Assembly: GCA_003694465.1 (NCBI GenBank)
Contig: RFKM01000066.1
Span: 1 to 6,653 of the forward strand
Source of the DNA: Alphaproteobacteria bacterium
Lineage (GTDB): Bacteria > Pseudomonadota > Alphaproteobacteria > Rhodobacterales > Rhodobacteraceae
Reading direction: 5' to 3'
Length of the DNA: 6,653 bases
Positions 1 through 6,315 of this stretch are shown here, in pieces (the first letter of the stretch is position 1; the number at the start of each line of letters is the position of its first letter). The position numbers and the translations under genes were made by a program. A model generated the notes under the pieces. The model saw only the letters and a program-made list of their open reading frames with translations. It had not been told where the DNA came from and did not search any database.

Positions 1-1
1 C

Positions 2-502
2 GATCGCCTGGTCGCGATCAACCGCGTTTCGAAAACCGTGAAAGGTGGCAAGCGCTTCGGTTTTGCCGCCCTCGTCGTGGTTGGCGACCAGAAGGGCCGC
101 GTCGGCTTCGGCAAGGGCAAGGCCAAGGAAGTGCCCGAGGCCATCCGCAAGGCCACCGAGGCCGCCAAGCGCAACGTCGTGCGTATCCCGCTCAAGGAAG
201 GGCGCACCCTGCACCACGATATCGAGGGCCGTCATGGCGCCGGCCGCGTGGTGATGCGGACCGCCCCGGAAGGCACCGGGATCATCGCCGGTGGTCCGAT
301 GCGCGCCGTGTTCGAGATGCTTGGCGTCAAGGACGTGGTTTCGAAGTCGATCGGCTCGCAGAACCCCTACAACATGATCCGCGCCACCCTCGACGGCCTC
401 AGGAAAGAGGCCTCGCCCCGTTCGGTTGCGCAGCGCCGCGGCAAGAAGGTGGCCGAAATTCTTGGCACCCCGGCCGCTCCGGCCGAAAACGCCGACGCCT
501 AA
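2..502 (+). CDS. rpsE: 30S ribosomal protein S5, 5'-truncated by the window edge
   Basis: S5 is a small-subunit ribosomal protein that contacts 16S rRNA near the decoding site and mRNA entry channel and affects translational accuracy. The window holds 166 codons in frame from base 2 to a TAA at 500-502; the opening [20 protein letters not shown] is typical S5 sequence, so the true start lies upstream. The GTG at 38-40 is an internal valine codon and should not be taken as the start. The N-terminal double-stranded-RNA-binding-like fold is seen in [14 protein letters not shown] and the helix after it. The C-terminal ribosomal fold follows ([26 protein letters not shown]), with a short Ala/Pro-rich tail. 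The stop codon overlaps the Shine-Dalgarno sequence of rpmD, so the two are translated from one message. The identification is very secure. Confidence 0.97.
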   Translation, partial: DRLVAINRVSKTVKGGKRFGFAALVVVGDQKGRVGFGKGKAKEVPEAIRKATEAAKRNVVRIPLKEGRTLHHDIEGRHGAGRVVMRTAPEGTGIIAGGPMRAVFEMLGVKDVVSKSIGSQNPYNMIRATLDGLRKEASPRSVAQRRGKKVAEILGTPAAPAENADA

Positions 503-514
503 GGAGACGCAGAC

Positions 515-703
515 ATGGCGAAAACCATCGTTGTCAAGCAGATCGGCAGCCCGATCCGCCGCCCGGCCATCCAGCGCCAGACGCTGATCGGCCTCGGTCT
601 CAACAAGATGCACAAGACGCGCGAGCTTGAAGACACCCCCGCGATCCGCGGCATGGTCGCCAAGATCCCGCATCTCGTCGAGATCATCGAAGAGCGCGAC
701 TGA
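515..703 (+). CDS. rpmD: 50S ribosomal protein L30
   Basis: L30 is a small protein of the large ribosomal subunit. The 62-residue product is the usual bacterial length and shows the family pattern: a short beta strand ([14 protein letters not shown]), then [28 protein letters not shown], then a helix and a final strand. The ATG at 515 is preceded by AAGGAG at 501-506, eight bases away and overlapping the rpsE stop codon, which fixes the start and implies coupling to rpsE. In most bacteria rplO follows directly. Here the gene is followed by a hairpin with four T and a 227-base gap, so rpmD appears to be the last gene of its transcription segment, or at least a point of partial termination. Confidence 0.96.
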   Translation: MAKTIVVKQIGSPIRRPAIQRQTLIGLGLNKMHKTRELEDTPAIRGMVAKIPHLVEIIEERD

Positions 704-730
704 GCCTCCCGGCTTGCGAACAAGACATGA

Positions 731-760
731 CGCCCCGGCCCCCCCAGGCCGGGGCGTTTT
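731..760 (+). terminator. Terminator-like hairpin after rpmD
   Basis: CGCCCCGGCC (731-740) and GGCCGGGGCG (747-756) form a perfect 10-bp stem with a six-base loop, CCCCCA, followed at once by TTTT (757-760). This has the form of an intrinsic terminator 27 bases after the rpmD stop. The T run is short, so partial read-through into rplO is possible. The inverted repeat is seen directly; its effect on transcription is inferred. Confidence 0.68.
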
Positions 761-806
761 GCATGAAAGCGGTTTCGCGGGCTGGGGCGGCGGCGCAGCG
801 AGGCCC

Positions 807-835
807 TTGATCCCGCCCCGCCTCGCGCGTATACG
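807..835 (+). promoter_or_regulatory. Candidate housekeeping promoter for rplO
   Basis: TTGATC (807-812) and TATACG (830-835) are separated by exactly 17 bases, fitting a sigma-70 type promoter with a good -35 and a -10 that lacks the last T. The predicted start near 842 would give a leader of about 90 bases before the rplO ATG. The -10 sits inside a 10-base palindrome, GCGTATACGC (827-836). The position, just after the rpmD terminator-like hairpin, is where a restart promoter would be needed. It was found by eye only. Confidence 0.45.
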
Positions 836-894
836 CCCCGGGTGGCCCTTGCAGCCGCAGAATCACGATCACGAAAAGCCGTGTTTGCTCCACA

Positions 895-929
895 TCGCTT
901 CGGGGGCAATTCCGGCAAAGGAGAAGCGA
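895..929 (+). promoter_or_regulatory. Possible hairpin covering the rplO ribosome-binding site
   Basis: TCGCTTC (895-901) is the exact reverse complement of GAAGCGA (923-929), which lies between the Shine-Dalgarno sequence AAAGGAG (917-923) and the ATG at 931. Pairing would put the ribosome site in a 21-base loop and block the spacer to the start codon. A 7-bp match at this distance can occur by chance, so this is a tentative translational control element. Confidence 0.3.
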
Positions 930-930
930 C

Positions 931-1401
931 ATGAAACTCAACGAACTGCGCGACAATCCCGGCGCCGTGAAAAAGCGCATGCGTGTCGGCCGTGGCCCGG
1001 GCTCGGGCAAGGGCAAGACCGCGGGCCGCGGCATCAAGGGTCAGAAGTCCCGTTCGGGCGTGGCGATTGCCGGCTATGAAGGCGGCCAGATGCCGCTTTA
1101 CATGCGGCTGCCGAAGCGCGGCTTCAACAAGCCCAACCGCAAGAAATTCGCGGTGGTGAACCTCGGCATCATCCAGAAGTTCATCGACGCCAAGAAGCTC
1201 GACACCAAGGGCGAGATCACCGAAGACACCCTGCTCGAGGCCGGCGTGATCCGCCGCAAGCTCGACGGCGTGCGGGTGCTCGGCAAGGGCGAGATCACCG
1301 CGAAGGTGAAGCTTTCCGTGACCGGCGCCTCCAAATCGGCGATCGAGGCTGTCGAGAAGGCCGGCGGATCGCTCACCGTGGCGGGCCCGGCGGCCGAGTA
1401 A
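931..1401 (+). CDS. rplO: 50S ribosomal protein L15
   Basis: L15 is an early-to-mid assembly protein of the large ribosomal subunit that binds 23S rRNA through a long extended N-terminal tail. The 156-residue product has the basic, glycine-rich tail (residues 1-45: [20 protein letters not shown]), the conserved [15 protein letters not shown] at 51-65, and the globular C-terminal domain with the L15 signature at about 114-145 ([20 protein letters not shown]). Length is slightly above the roughly 145 residues usual in enteric bacteria and normal for alphaproteobacteria. The ATG has AAAGGAG seven bases upstream. Unlike the classical spc operon, where rplO follows rpmD almost directly, it is set apart here by 227 bases with a terminator-like hairpin and a promoter candidate, so it may start its own transcript. 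Confidence 0.97.
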   Translation: MKLNELRDNPGAVKKRMRVGRGPGSGKGKTAGRGIKGQKSRSGVAIAGYEGGQMPLYMRLPKRGFNKPNRKKFAVVNLGIIQKFIDAKKLDTKGEITEDTLLEAGVIRRKLDGVRVLGKGEITAKVKLSVTGASKSAIEAVEKAGGSLTVAGPAAE

Positions 1402-1405
1402 GCGC

Positions 1406-1434
1406 TTGTCGGGGGCGCGCGCGCCCCTTACATA
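1406..1434 (+). promoter_or_regulatory. GC palindrome in a possible promoter spacer, rplO-secY gap
   Basis: GGGGCGCGCGCGCCCC (1412-1427) is a perfect 16-base palindrome starting 11 bases after the rplO stop. As RNA it could fold into a 6-bp stem with a four-base loop, but only TTA follows, so it makes a poor terminator. It is flanked by TTGTCG (1406-1411) and TACATA (1429-1434), 17 bases apart, which weakly resemble -35 and -10 boxes. It could be an attenuator, an operator within a promoter, or chance in GC-rich DNA. Confidence 0.3.
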
Positions 1435-1450
1435 CGCCCACAGATTTCCA

Positions 1451-1484
1451 GCGCCGCCGGGTCGGAGATCGACCTCGGCGGCGC
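1451..1484 (+). promoter_or_regulatory. Strong hairpin in the secY leader
   Basis: GCGCCGCCG (1451-1459) pairs with CGGCGGCGC (1476-1484), and inside it GGTCG (1460-1464) pairs with CGACC (1470-1474). Together they give a 14-bp, almost all G-C stem with one bulged T (1475) and a five-base loop, GAGAT. No T run follows, so it is not an intrinsic terminator. It ends 10 bases before the secY Shine-Dalgarno sequence AGGGGG (1495-1500), where it could protect the message, slow read-through, or take part in translational control. The pairing is visible; the role is inferred. Confidence 0.55.
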
Positions 1485-1504
1485 CTGCCTGAACAGGGGG
1501 CCTC

Positions 1505-2878
1505 ATGGCATCTGCAGCAGAACAAATGGCGTCGAACCTCTCCTGGGGCACGCTCGGCAAGGCGACCGAGCTTCGGCAGCGCATCTTCTTCACCATCGGT
1601 CTTCTGATGATCTACCGGCTGGGCACCTACATCCCGGTTCCCGGGATCGACGCCGGCGCCCTGCGCGACTTCATGGAGCAGGCCCAGCAGGGCATCGCCG
1701 GCATGCTGACCATGTTCACCGGCGGCGCGCTCGGGCGGATGGGGGTCTTTGCCCTCGGCATCATGCCCTACATCTCGGCCTCGATCATCGTCCAGCTTGT
1801 CGCCACGATGTACGAGCCCTGGAAACAGCTCCGCAAGGAGGGCGAGCAGGGCCGGCGCAAGATCAACCAGTATACCCGTTACGGCACGGTCATTCTGGCC
1901 ACCGGGCAGGCCTTCGCGCTCGCCAATTCGTTGCAGGCAGGCAATCTCGTGCACAACCCGGGGCCGTTCTTCATCGCCACGGCGGTGGTGTCGCTGGTCG
2001 GGGGCACGATGTTCCTGATGTGGCTGGGCGAACAGATCACCGCCCGCGGCGTCGGCAACGGCATTTCGCTGATCATCTTCGTCGGCATCGTCGCCACGAT
2101 CCCGGCGGCGCTCGTCCGGTTCCTCGAGCAGGGACGCTCCGGCGCGGTCAGCCCGGCGGTTGTGATCGGCGTTCTGATCATGGTCGTGGTTCTCGTCGCC
2201 TTCGTGGTGTTCATGGAGCGGGCGCTGCGCAAGATTCACATCCAGTATCCGCGCCGGCAGGTGGGGATGAAGATCTATGACGGCGGCTCCTCGCACCTGC
2301 CGATCAAGGTCAACCCGGCGGGGGTGATCCCGGCGATCTTCGCTTCGGCGCTGCTGCTGCTGCCGACGACGATCTCGACCTTCAGCACCGGCACGACGGG
2401 GCCGGTGATGTCGTTGATCCTCGCCTATTTCGGGCCGGGCCAGCCGCTCTACCTGATCTTCTACGCGGCGATGATCATCTTCTTCACCTTCTTCTACACG
2501 AAGGAAGTGAGCTTCAAGGTCGACGAGGTGGCCGACAACCTCAAGAACCAGAACGGTTTCGTGCCCGGCATCCGCCCCGGCAAGAAGACCGCCGAATATC
2601 TCGATTACGTGCTGACCCGCATTCTCGTGCTCGGCTCGCTCTACCTTGCCGGGGTGGCGCTGCTGCCGCAGCTGGTGCGCACGCAGTTCTCGATTCCGTT
2701 CTACTTCGGCGGCACGTCGGTTCTGATCGTGGTTTCGGTGACCATGGACACGATCAACCAGATCCAGTCTCACCTGCTGGCCTACCAGTACGAGGGGCTG
2801 ATCGAAAAATCGCAACTGCGGGGCAACCGCAAGAAATCGGGTTCGAAGACCAAACGGAAGGGGCCGGCACGGCGATGA
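1505..2878 (+). CDS. secY: Preprotein translocase channel subunit SecY
   Basis: SecY forms the protein-conducting pore of the SecYEG translocon in the inner membrane, through which SecA-driven and ribosome-bound chains pass. The 457-residue product shows about ten membrane segments, near residues 25-43, 75-97, 123-141, 155-174, 186-204, 217-236, 274-292, 313-332, 372-389 and 398-415. A plug-like stretch ([17 protein letters not shown], about 62-78) precedes the second segment, and the family signature [13 protein letters not shown] lies at 85-97. The cytoplasmic loops carry QYPRRQ (247-252) and [13 protein letters not shown] (354-366), including the arginine (R357) that is essential for SecA-driven export in E. 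coli. The C-terminal tail is strongly basic ([16 protein letters not shown]). The ATG at 1505 has AGGGGG four bases upstream and gives the standard N-terminus. The stop overlaps the adk start as ATGA, so translation of the two is probably coupled. Confidence 0.97.
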   Translation: MASAAEQMASNLSWGTLGKATELRQRIFFTIGLLMIYRLGTYIPVPGIDAGALRDFMEQAQQGIAGMLTMFTGGALGRMGVFALGIMPYISASIIVQLVATMYEPWKQLRKEGEQGRRKINQYTRYGTVILATGQAFALANSLQAGNLVHNPGPFFIATAVVSLVGGTMFLMWLGEQITARGVGNGISLIIFVGIVATIPAALVRFLEQGRSGAVSPAVVIGVLIMVVVLVAFVVFMERALRKIHIQYPRRQVGMKIYDGGSSHLPIKVNPAGVIPAIFASALLLLPTTISTFSTGTTGPVMSLILAYFGPGQPLYLIFYAAMIIFFTFFYTKEVSFKVDEVADNLKNQNGFVPGIRPGKKTAEYLDYVLTRILVLGSLYLAGVALLPQLVRTQFSIPFYFGGTSVLIVVSVTMDTINQIQSHLLAYQYEGLIEKSQLRGNRKKSGSKTKRKGPARR

Positions 2879-3543
2879 ACATCATTCTTCTGGGGCCGCC
2901 GGGGGCGGGCAAGGGCACGCAGGCACGCAAACTCGTCGAGGAGCGCGGAATGATCCAGCTCTCGACAGGCGACATGCTGCGCGAGGCGCGCACCTCGGGC
3001 ACCGAGATGGGCCGGAAGGTTGCCGCGATCATGGATGCGGGCGAACTCGTGACCGACGAGATCGTGATCGGCCTGATCGAGGAGAAGCTCGAGGGTGACC
3101 ATGGCGGCGGCTTCATCTTCGACGGGTTCCCGCGCACGCTCGGCCAGGCCGATGCGCTGGGCGAGCTGCTTGCCCGGCACGACATGACGCTCGACGCGGT
3201 GATCGAGATGCAGGTCGACGACGATGCGCTGGTGCAGCGGATCACCGCCCGATCGACCTGCGCCAATTGCGGCGAAGTCTATAACGACATCACCAAGCCG
3301 ATTCCGGCCGACGGCAAATGCGCCGTCTGCGGCGGGACGGAGTTCACTCGCCGCGCCGACGACAACGAGGAAAGCTTGCGCACGCGGCTGATGGAATATT
3401 ACAAGAAGACCGCGCCGCTCATCGGCTACTACTACGCAAAGGGTCTGCTGCGCCCCGTCAACGGCCTCGGCGAGATCGACGAGGTGGCGGCGGAAATCGC
3501 GGCAATTCTCGATGCAAAAGACGCCGGTGCCACCGGGGCTTGA
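2875..3543 (+). CDS. adk: Adenylate kinase with four-cysteine metal-binding LID
   Basis: Adenylate kinase interconverts ATP plus AMP and two ADP in the cytoplasm. The 222-residue protein begins with the P-loop GPPGAGKGT (7-15). The AMP-binding part includes STGDMLREA (30-38, with R36) and DGFPRT (83-88, with R87). The long-form LID domain follows, with R122, then Cys129-x2-Cys132 and Cys149-x2-Cys152, and [13 protein letters not shown] (159-171), which supplies the catalytic arginines. The four cysteines form a structural zinc site; such sites are usual in Gram-positive enzymes and are also known in Paracoccus denitrificans, whereas E. coli has a hydrogen-bonded network there. The start codon overlaps the secY stop (ATGA), with GGAAGGGG at 2856-2863 as ribosome site inside secY. 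The secY-adk pairing is a widespread arrangement. The short tail after residue 212 is Ala/Gly-rich. Confidence 0.97.
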   Translation: MNIILLGPPGAGKGTQARKLVEERGMIQLSTGDMLREARTSGTEMGRKVAAIMDAGELVTDEIVIGLIEEKLEGDHGGGFIFDGFPRTLGQADALGELLARHDMTLDAVIEMQVDDDALVQRITARSTCANCGEVYNDITKPIPADGKCAVCGGTEFTRRADDNEESLRTRLMEYYKKTAPLIGYYYAKGLLRPVNGLGEIDEVAAEIAAILDAKDAGATGA

Positions 3544-3568
3544 CGCGCGCGAGAATCGCACGTAAAGC
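3540..3568 (+). promoter_or_regulatory. Candidate promoter for rpsM-rpsK, overlapping the adk stop
   Basis: TTGACG (3540-3545) and TAAAGC (3563-3568) lie 17 bases apart. The -35 matches the consensus at five of six positions; the -10 has only the T, A and A at its first, second and fourth positions and lacks the final T. Transcription would begin near 3575 and give a leader of roughly 147 bases before rpsM. The -35 contains the adk TGA. It was found by eye and is moderately plausible. Confidence 0.38.
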
Positions 3569-3640
3569 ACCCCATCCCGAAAGGGAATCGGCGCATTTCG
3601 GGGTCGCGCCCCGGCAGGCACCACCCAGAAATCAGCTGCG

Positions 3641-3707
3641 GCCCGCGGGGGTGAACCCGGCGGGCTTACGTTGTGAAAAAAGGACCTGGCACTACGGGTC
3701 CGCAACG
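3641..3707 (+). promoter_or_regulatory. Two-hairpin leader upstream of rpsM
   Basis: The first hairpin pairs GCCCGC (3641-3646) with GCGGGC (3660-3665), extended after one G-G mismatch by GGG (3648-3650) with CCC (3656-3658) around the loop GTGAA. The second, composite hairpin pairs CGTTGT (3669-3674) with GCAACG (3702-3707), one pair being G-T, and inside it GGACC (3682-3686) with GGTCC (3697-3701), separated by a purine bulge GAAAAAA (3675-3681). It ends where the rpsM Shine-Dalgarno sequence begins. Such a layout fits a ribosomal-protein leader that controls translation, but this is inferred from pairing alone. Confidence 0.42.
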
Positions 3708-3724
3708 AAAGGAAGACAGACTTG
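3707..3724 (+). promoter_or_regulatory. Ribosome-binding site fixing the TTG start of rpsM
   Basis: GAAAGGA (3707-3713) lies eight bases before the TTG at 3722. There is no ATG or GTG in frame nearby that would give a full-length S13, and [10 protein letters not shown] is the standard S13 N-terminus, so the rare TTG start is well supported. Confidence 0.85.
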
Positions 3725-4090
3725 GCACGTATTGCCGGCGTGAACATTCCGACGCACAAACGCGTCCCGATCGCCCTCACCTACATCCACGGTATCGGCC
3801 CGTCGACCGCGAAGAAGATCTGCGAGTCGGTCCACATCGACGAGAGCCGTCGCGTCAACGAACTGAGCGACGCCGAGGTTCTCGCGATCCGCGAATACAT
3901 CGACAACAACCTGATCGTCGAAGGCGACCTGCGCCGCGAAGTTCAGATGAACATCAAGCGCCTGATGGACCTTGGCTGCTACCGCGGCCTGCGCCATCGT
4001 CGCAACCTCCCGGTGCGCGGTCAGCGCACGCACACCAACGCCCGCACCCGCAAGGGCCCGGCGAAGCCGATCGCCGGCAAGAAGAAATAA
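3722..4090 (+). CDS. rpsM: 30S ribosomal protein S13, TTG start
   Basis: S13 sits in the head of the small ribosomal subunit and forms the inter-subunit bridges to L5 and the A-site finger of 23S rRNA; its C-terminal tail approaches the P-site tRNA. The 122-residue product is of normal length: the N-terminal helix-two-turn-helix region ([10 protein letters not shown] through [11 protein letters not shown]) is followed by the conserved [16 protein letters not shown] (88-103) and a basic tail ending KPIAGKKK. Translation starts at TTG, supported by GAAAGGA eight bases upstream and by family alignment. The 178-base gap before it contains a promoter candidate and two leader hairpins. rpsK follows after 14 bases, so these two are surely cotranscribed. 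rpmJ (L36), which lies just upstream in many bacteria, is not in the gap. Confidence 0.96.
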   Translation: MARIAGVNIPTHKRVPIALTYIHGIGPSTAKKICESVHIDESRRVNELSDAEVLAIREYIDNNLIVEGDLRREVQMNIKRLMDLGCYRGLRHRRNLPVRGQRTHTNARTRKGPAKPIAGKKK

Positions 4091-4104
4091 GGGAGGGTTG
4101 AAAC

Positions 4105-4494
4105 ATGGCTCGTGACAAACGTGCACCGAAGCGCAAGGAACGCAAGAACATCGCCGCCGGCGTGGCGCATGTGAACTCTTCGTTCAACAACACCAAGATC
4201 CTCATCTCCGATGTGCAGGGCAATGCCATCGCATGGTCGTCGGCCGGCACGATGGGCTTCAAGGGCTCGCGCAAGTCGACCCCCTATGCCGCCCAGATGG
4301 CCGCCGAGGATGCCGGCCGCAAGGCTCAGGAGCATGGGGTGAAGACCCTCGAGGTCGAGGTTCAGGGCCCGGGTTCGGGCCGCGAATCGGCGCTGCGGGC
4401 GCTGGCGGCGGTGGGCTTCACCATCACCTCGATCCGCGACGTGACGCCGATTCCGCACAACGGCTGCCGGCCGCCGAAGCGCCGCCGCGTCTGA
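4105..4494 (+). CDS. rpsK: 30S ribosomal protein S11
   Basis: S11 lies on the platform of the small subunit, binding 16S rRNA near the mRNA exit region and the Shine-Dalgarno helix. The 129-residue product matches family length. It opens with the basic tail [15 protein letters not shown], then [18 protein letters not shown] (19-36), the [17 protein letters not shown] region (48-64), and ends in the diagnostic [18 protein letters not shown] (112-129). The ATG is preceded by GGGAGG (4091-4096), eight bases away, 14 bases after the rpsM stop. In E. coli rpsD (S4, the alpha-operon repressor) comes next; it is absent here, as in other alphaproteobacteria. A strong terminator-like hairpin follows instead. 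Confidence 0.97.
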   Translation: MARDKRAPKRKERKNIAAGVAHVNSSFNNTKILISDVQGNAIAWSSAGTMGFKGSRKSTPYAAQMAAEDAGRKAQEHGVKTLEVEVQGPGSGRESALRALAAVGFTITSIRDVTPIPHNGCRPPKRRRV

Positions 4495-4507
4495 TTGCAG
4501 GCACTTT

Positions 4508-4541
4508 CACTCGGGCCGACATGTCTCGGCCCGAGTGCTTT
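4508..4541 (+). terminator. Terminator-like hairpin between rpsK and rpoA
   Basis: CACTCGGGCCGA (4508-4519) and TCGGCCCGAGTG (4526-4537) form a perfect 12-bp stem with a six-base loop, CATGTC, followed by CTTTCGTATTT. The stem is ideal but the T run is broken, so a partial terminator or an RNA-processing or 3'-stability element is more likely than full termination. It lies 13 bases after the rpsK stop and 67 before rpoA. No convincing promoter is visible after it, so rpoA probably depends on read-through. Confidence 0.62.
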
Positions 4542-4604
4542 CGTATTTGAACCTCGGGCGTCTTGCTCTTTGGACATGGGAGCATGACAGGAATGGAGGG
4601 ACGC

Positions 4605-5621
4605 ATGATCCACAAGAACTGGGCCGAACTCATCAAGCCGACACAGCTTGAAGTGAAGCCGGGCAACGACCCCGCGCGCGTTGCCACGATCGTTGCCGAA
4701 CCGCTCGAGCGCGGTTTCGGCCTGACCCTCGGGAACGCCCTGCGCCGCGTGCTGCTGTCGAGCCTTCAGGGCGCCGCCATCACCAGCGTCCAGATCGACA
4801 ACGTTCTGCACGAGTTTTCGAGCGTGGCCGGCGTGCGCGAAGATGTCACCGACATCGTCCTCAACCTCAAGGGCGTTGCCATCCGCATGGAAGTCGAAGG
4901 GCCGAAGCGGCTTTCGATTTCGGCCAAGGGGCCGATGGTCGTGACCGCCGGCGACATTTCCGAGAGCGCCGGCATCGAGATCCTCAACAAGGACCACGTG
5001 ATCTGCCACCTCGACGAGGGCGCCGACCTGTTCATGGAACTCACCGTGAACACCGGCAAGGGCTATGTGTCGGCCGACAAGAACCGCCCGGAAGACGCGC
5101 CCATCGGGCTGATTCCGATCGACGCGATCTATTCGCCGGTGCGCAAGGTCTCCTATGATGTGCAGCCGACCCGCGAGGGCCAGGTGCTCGACTACGACAA
5201 GCTGACCATGAAGGTCGAGACCGACGGTTCGGTTTCGCCCGACGATGCCGTGGCTTTCGCCGCCCGCATCCTGCAGGACCAGCTTTCGATCTTCGTCAAT
5301 TTCGAAGAGCCCGAGACCGCGGGCCGCGATACCGAGGACGACGGGCTGGAATTCAACCCGCTGCTGCTCAAGAAGGTCGACGAACTCGAGCTTTCGGTGC
5401 GTTCGGCCAACTGCCTGAAGAACGACAACATCGTCTACATTGGCGACCTCATCCAGAAGACCGAGGCCGAGATGCTGCGCACGCCGAACTTCGGGCGCAA
5501 GTCGCTCAACGAGATCAAGGAAGTGCTTTCGGGCATGGGCCTGCACCTTGGCATGGATGTCGAGGACTGGCCGCCGGAAAACATCGAGGAACTGGCGAAG
5601 AAATACGAAGATCATTTCTGA
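4605..5621 (+). CDS. rpoA: DNA-directed RNA polymerase subunit alpha
   Basis: The alpha subunit dimerises to start assembly of RNA polymerase; its C-terminal domain binds upstream promoter DNA and activators. The product is 338 residues. The N-terminal domain (about 1-232) carries [19 protein letters not shown] (35-53), the dimerisation and beta-binding region. A linker (about 233-249, [17 protein letters not shown]) leads to the C-terminal domain with [18 protein letters not shown] (265-282) and [11 protein letters not shown] (295-305). R266, N269, C270, G297, K299 and S300 correspond to E. coli R265, N268, C269, G296, K298 and S299, so DNA binding is intact. I chose the ATG at 4605 because [12 protein letters not shown] is the usual alphaproteobacterial N-terminus and GGAGGG (4595-4600) precedes it; in-frame starts at 4563 (TTG), 4584 and 4593 lack a usable ribosome site. 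The four-base gap from GGAGGG to ATG is short. Confidence 0.97.
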   Translation: MIHKNWAELIKPTQLEVKPGNDPARVATIVAEPLERGFGLTLGNALRRVLLSSLQGAAITSVQIDNVLHEFSSVAGVREDVTDIVLNLKGVAIRMEVEGPKRLSISAKGPMVVTAGDISESAGIEILNKDHVICHLDEGADLFMELTVNTGKGYVSADKNRPEDAPIGLIPIDAIYSPVRKVSYDVQPTREGQVLDYDKLTMKVETDGSVSPDDAVAFAARILQDQLSIFVNFEEPETAGRDTEDDGLEFNPLLLKKVDELELSVRSANCLKNDNIVYIGDLIQKTEAEMLRTPNFGRKSLNEIKEVLSGMGLHLGMDVEDWPPENIEELAKKYEDHF

Positions 5622-5624
5622 GCC

Positions 5625-5653
5625 GACAGGGGCGTCCGCGTGGCGCCCCCGTC
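5625..5653 (+). repeat. Imperfect hairpin between rpoA and rplQ
   Basis: GACAGGGGCG (5625-5634) faces CGCCCCCGTC (5644-5653): nine pairs and one A-C mismatch around a nine-base loop. It starts three bases after the rpoA stop codon. No T run follows (AACCCCG), so it is not a standard intrinsic terminator. It could stabilise the rpoA 3' end or mark an mRNA processing point. The rest of the gap up to rplQ is A-rich just before the ribosome site and shows nothing else. Confidence 0.45.
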
Positions 5654-5736
5654 AACCCCGGGCAGAGGCCCCAAGGTGAGCCGGTGACACGCATCGCCGG
5701 CCGGACAAAGCAAAACGAAGACCAAGGAGACCGAAA

Positions 5737-6162
5737 ATGCGTCACGCGAAAGGCTATCGCCGCCTCAACCGCACCCACGAACACCGCAAGGCGATGTTCG
5801 CCAACATGGCCGGCTCGCTCATCGAGCACGAGCAGATCAAGACCACCCTGCCGAAGGCAAAGGAACTCAAGCGGGTGATGGACAAGCTCATCACCCTCGG
5901 CAAGCGCGGCGATCTGCACGCCCGCCGTCAGGCCGCGGCCCGGCTCAAGCAGGACAAGCACGTTGCCAAGCTCTTCGAGGTGCTCGGCCCGCGCTATGCC
6001 GAGCGCAACGGCGGCTACACCCGGGTTCTGAAGGCCGGTTTCCGCTACGGCGACATGGCGCCGATGGCGATCATCGAACTGGTCGACCGTGATGAAAGCG
6101 CCAAGGGCGCGGCCGACAAGGCCCGCGTGGCGGCCGAGGAAGAGGCTGCCTTCGAGGAGTGA
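5737..6162 (+). CDS. rplQ: 50S ribosomal protein L17
   Basis: L17 is a large-subunit protein near the polypeptide exit tunnel. The 141-residue product shows [20 protein letters not shown] at the N-terminus, the signature [20 protein letters not shown] (34-53), and [20 protein letters not shown] (92-111). An acidic tail follows (about 118-141, ending EEEAAFEE), giving the longer alphaproteobacterial form compared with about 127 residues in E. coli. The ATG is preceded by AAGGAG (5724-5729), seven bases away. It is the last gene of the ribosomal block, as in the classical alpha operon, and a terminator follows 37 bases later. The 115-base gap from rpoA holds an imperfect hairpin. Confidence 0.97.
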   Translation: MRHAKGYRRLNRTHEHRKAMFANMAGSLIEHEQIKTTLPKAKELKRVMDKLITLGKRGDLHARRQAAARLKQDKHVAKLFEVLGPRYAERNGGYTRVLKAGFRYGDMAPMAIIELVDRDESAKGAADKARVAAEEEAAFEE

Positions 6163-6190
6163 TCTTCTCGCCCGATGCAAGAATGCAAAG

Positions 6191-6219
6191 CCCCGCCGGC
6201 CCCGCCGCGCGGGGTTTTT
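6191..6219 (+). terminator. Intrinsic terminator after rplQ
   Basis: CCCCGC (6200-6205) pairs with GCGGGG (6209-6214) around the loop CGC, followed at once by TTTTT (6215-6219). A second CCCCGC at 6191-6196 can pair with the same right arm, giving an alternative larger loop. This marks the end of the ribosomal protein-rpoA block and separates it from the LuxR-type gene. Confidence 0.78.
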
Positions 6220-6253
6220 CATGTCTCACGCCGCCCGGGAAGGCGCATTCTTC

Positions 6254-6283
6254 TTGAAGCCCCGGCCGGGCGCAATCTAGAGT
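6254..6283 (+). promoter_or_regulatory. Candidate promoter for the LuxR-type gene, with palindromic spacer
   Basis: TTGAAG (6254-6259) and TAGAGT (6278-6283) lie 18 bases apart; each matches the consensus at four of six positions. Transcription would start near 6290, about 26 bases before the ATG at 6316. The spacer contains the perfect 10-base palindrome CCCGGCCGGG (6261-6270). A promoter is expected here because the rplQ terminator lies just upstream. It was judged by eye. Confidence 0.4.
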
Positions 6284-6315
6284 TGTCGAAAAGCACGAGT
6301 AGGACGGGAGCCGGC

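Noticed and set aside
38..40. GTG as the start of rpsE
   Set aside because: The frame stays open to the window edge and the upstream residues [12 protein letters not shown] are typical S5 sequence.
1461..1475. 15-base direct repeat GTCGGAGATCGACCT, also at 6531-6545 in the LuxR-type gene
   Set aside because: The second copy is coding sequence in a different context; a single 15-base match in GC-rich DNA of this length is likely chance.
1373..2815. Long reverse-strand open frame opposite secY, and similar ones at 499-1596, 2782-3780 and 4362-5615
   Set aside because: They mirror highly conserved + strand genes, have composition typical of antisense frames in GC-rich DNA (Arg/His/Asp-rich), cross gene borders and resemble no family.
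3599..3613. CGGGG/CCCCG small hairpin as an adk terminator
   Set aside because: Only five pairs and no T run follows; too weak to call.
3544..3721. A hidden rpmJ (L36) gene between adk and rpsM
   Set aside because: No frame in the gap shows the short Cys/His basic pattern of L36.
4547..4575. TTGAAC as the -35 of an rpoA promoter
   Set aside because: At spacings of 16-18 the -10 positions read TTTGGA, TTGGAC or TGGACA, none a usable -10.
4563..4604. N-terminal extension of RpoA from TTG 4563 or the ATGs at 4584 and 4593
   Set aside because: The added residues are not found in the family, none of these starts has a well-placed ribosome site, and [12 protein letters not shown] from 4605 is the standard N-terminus.
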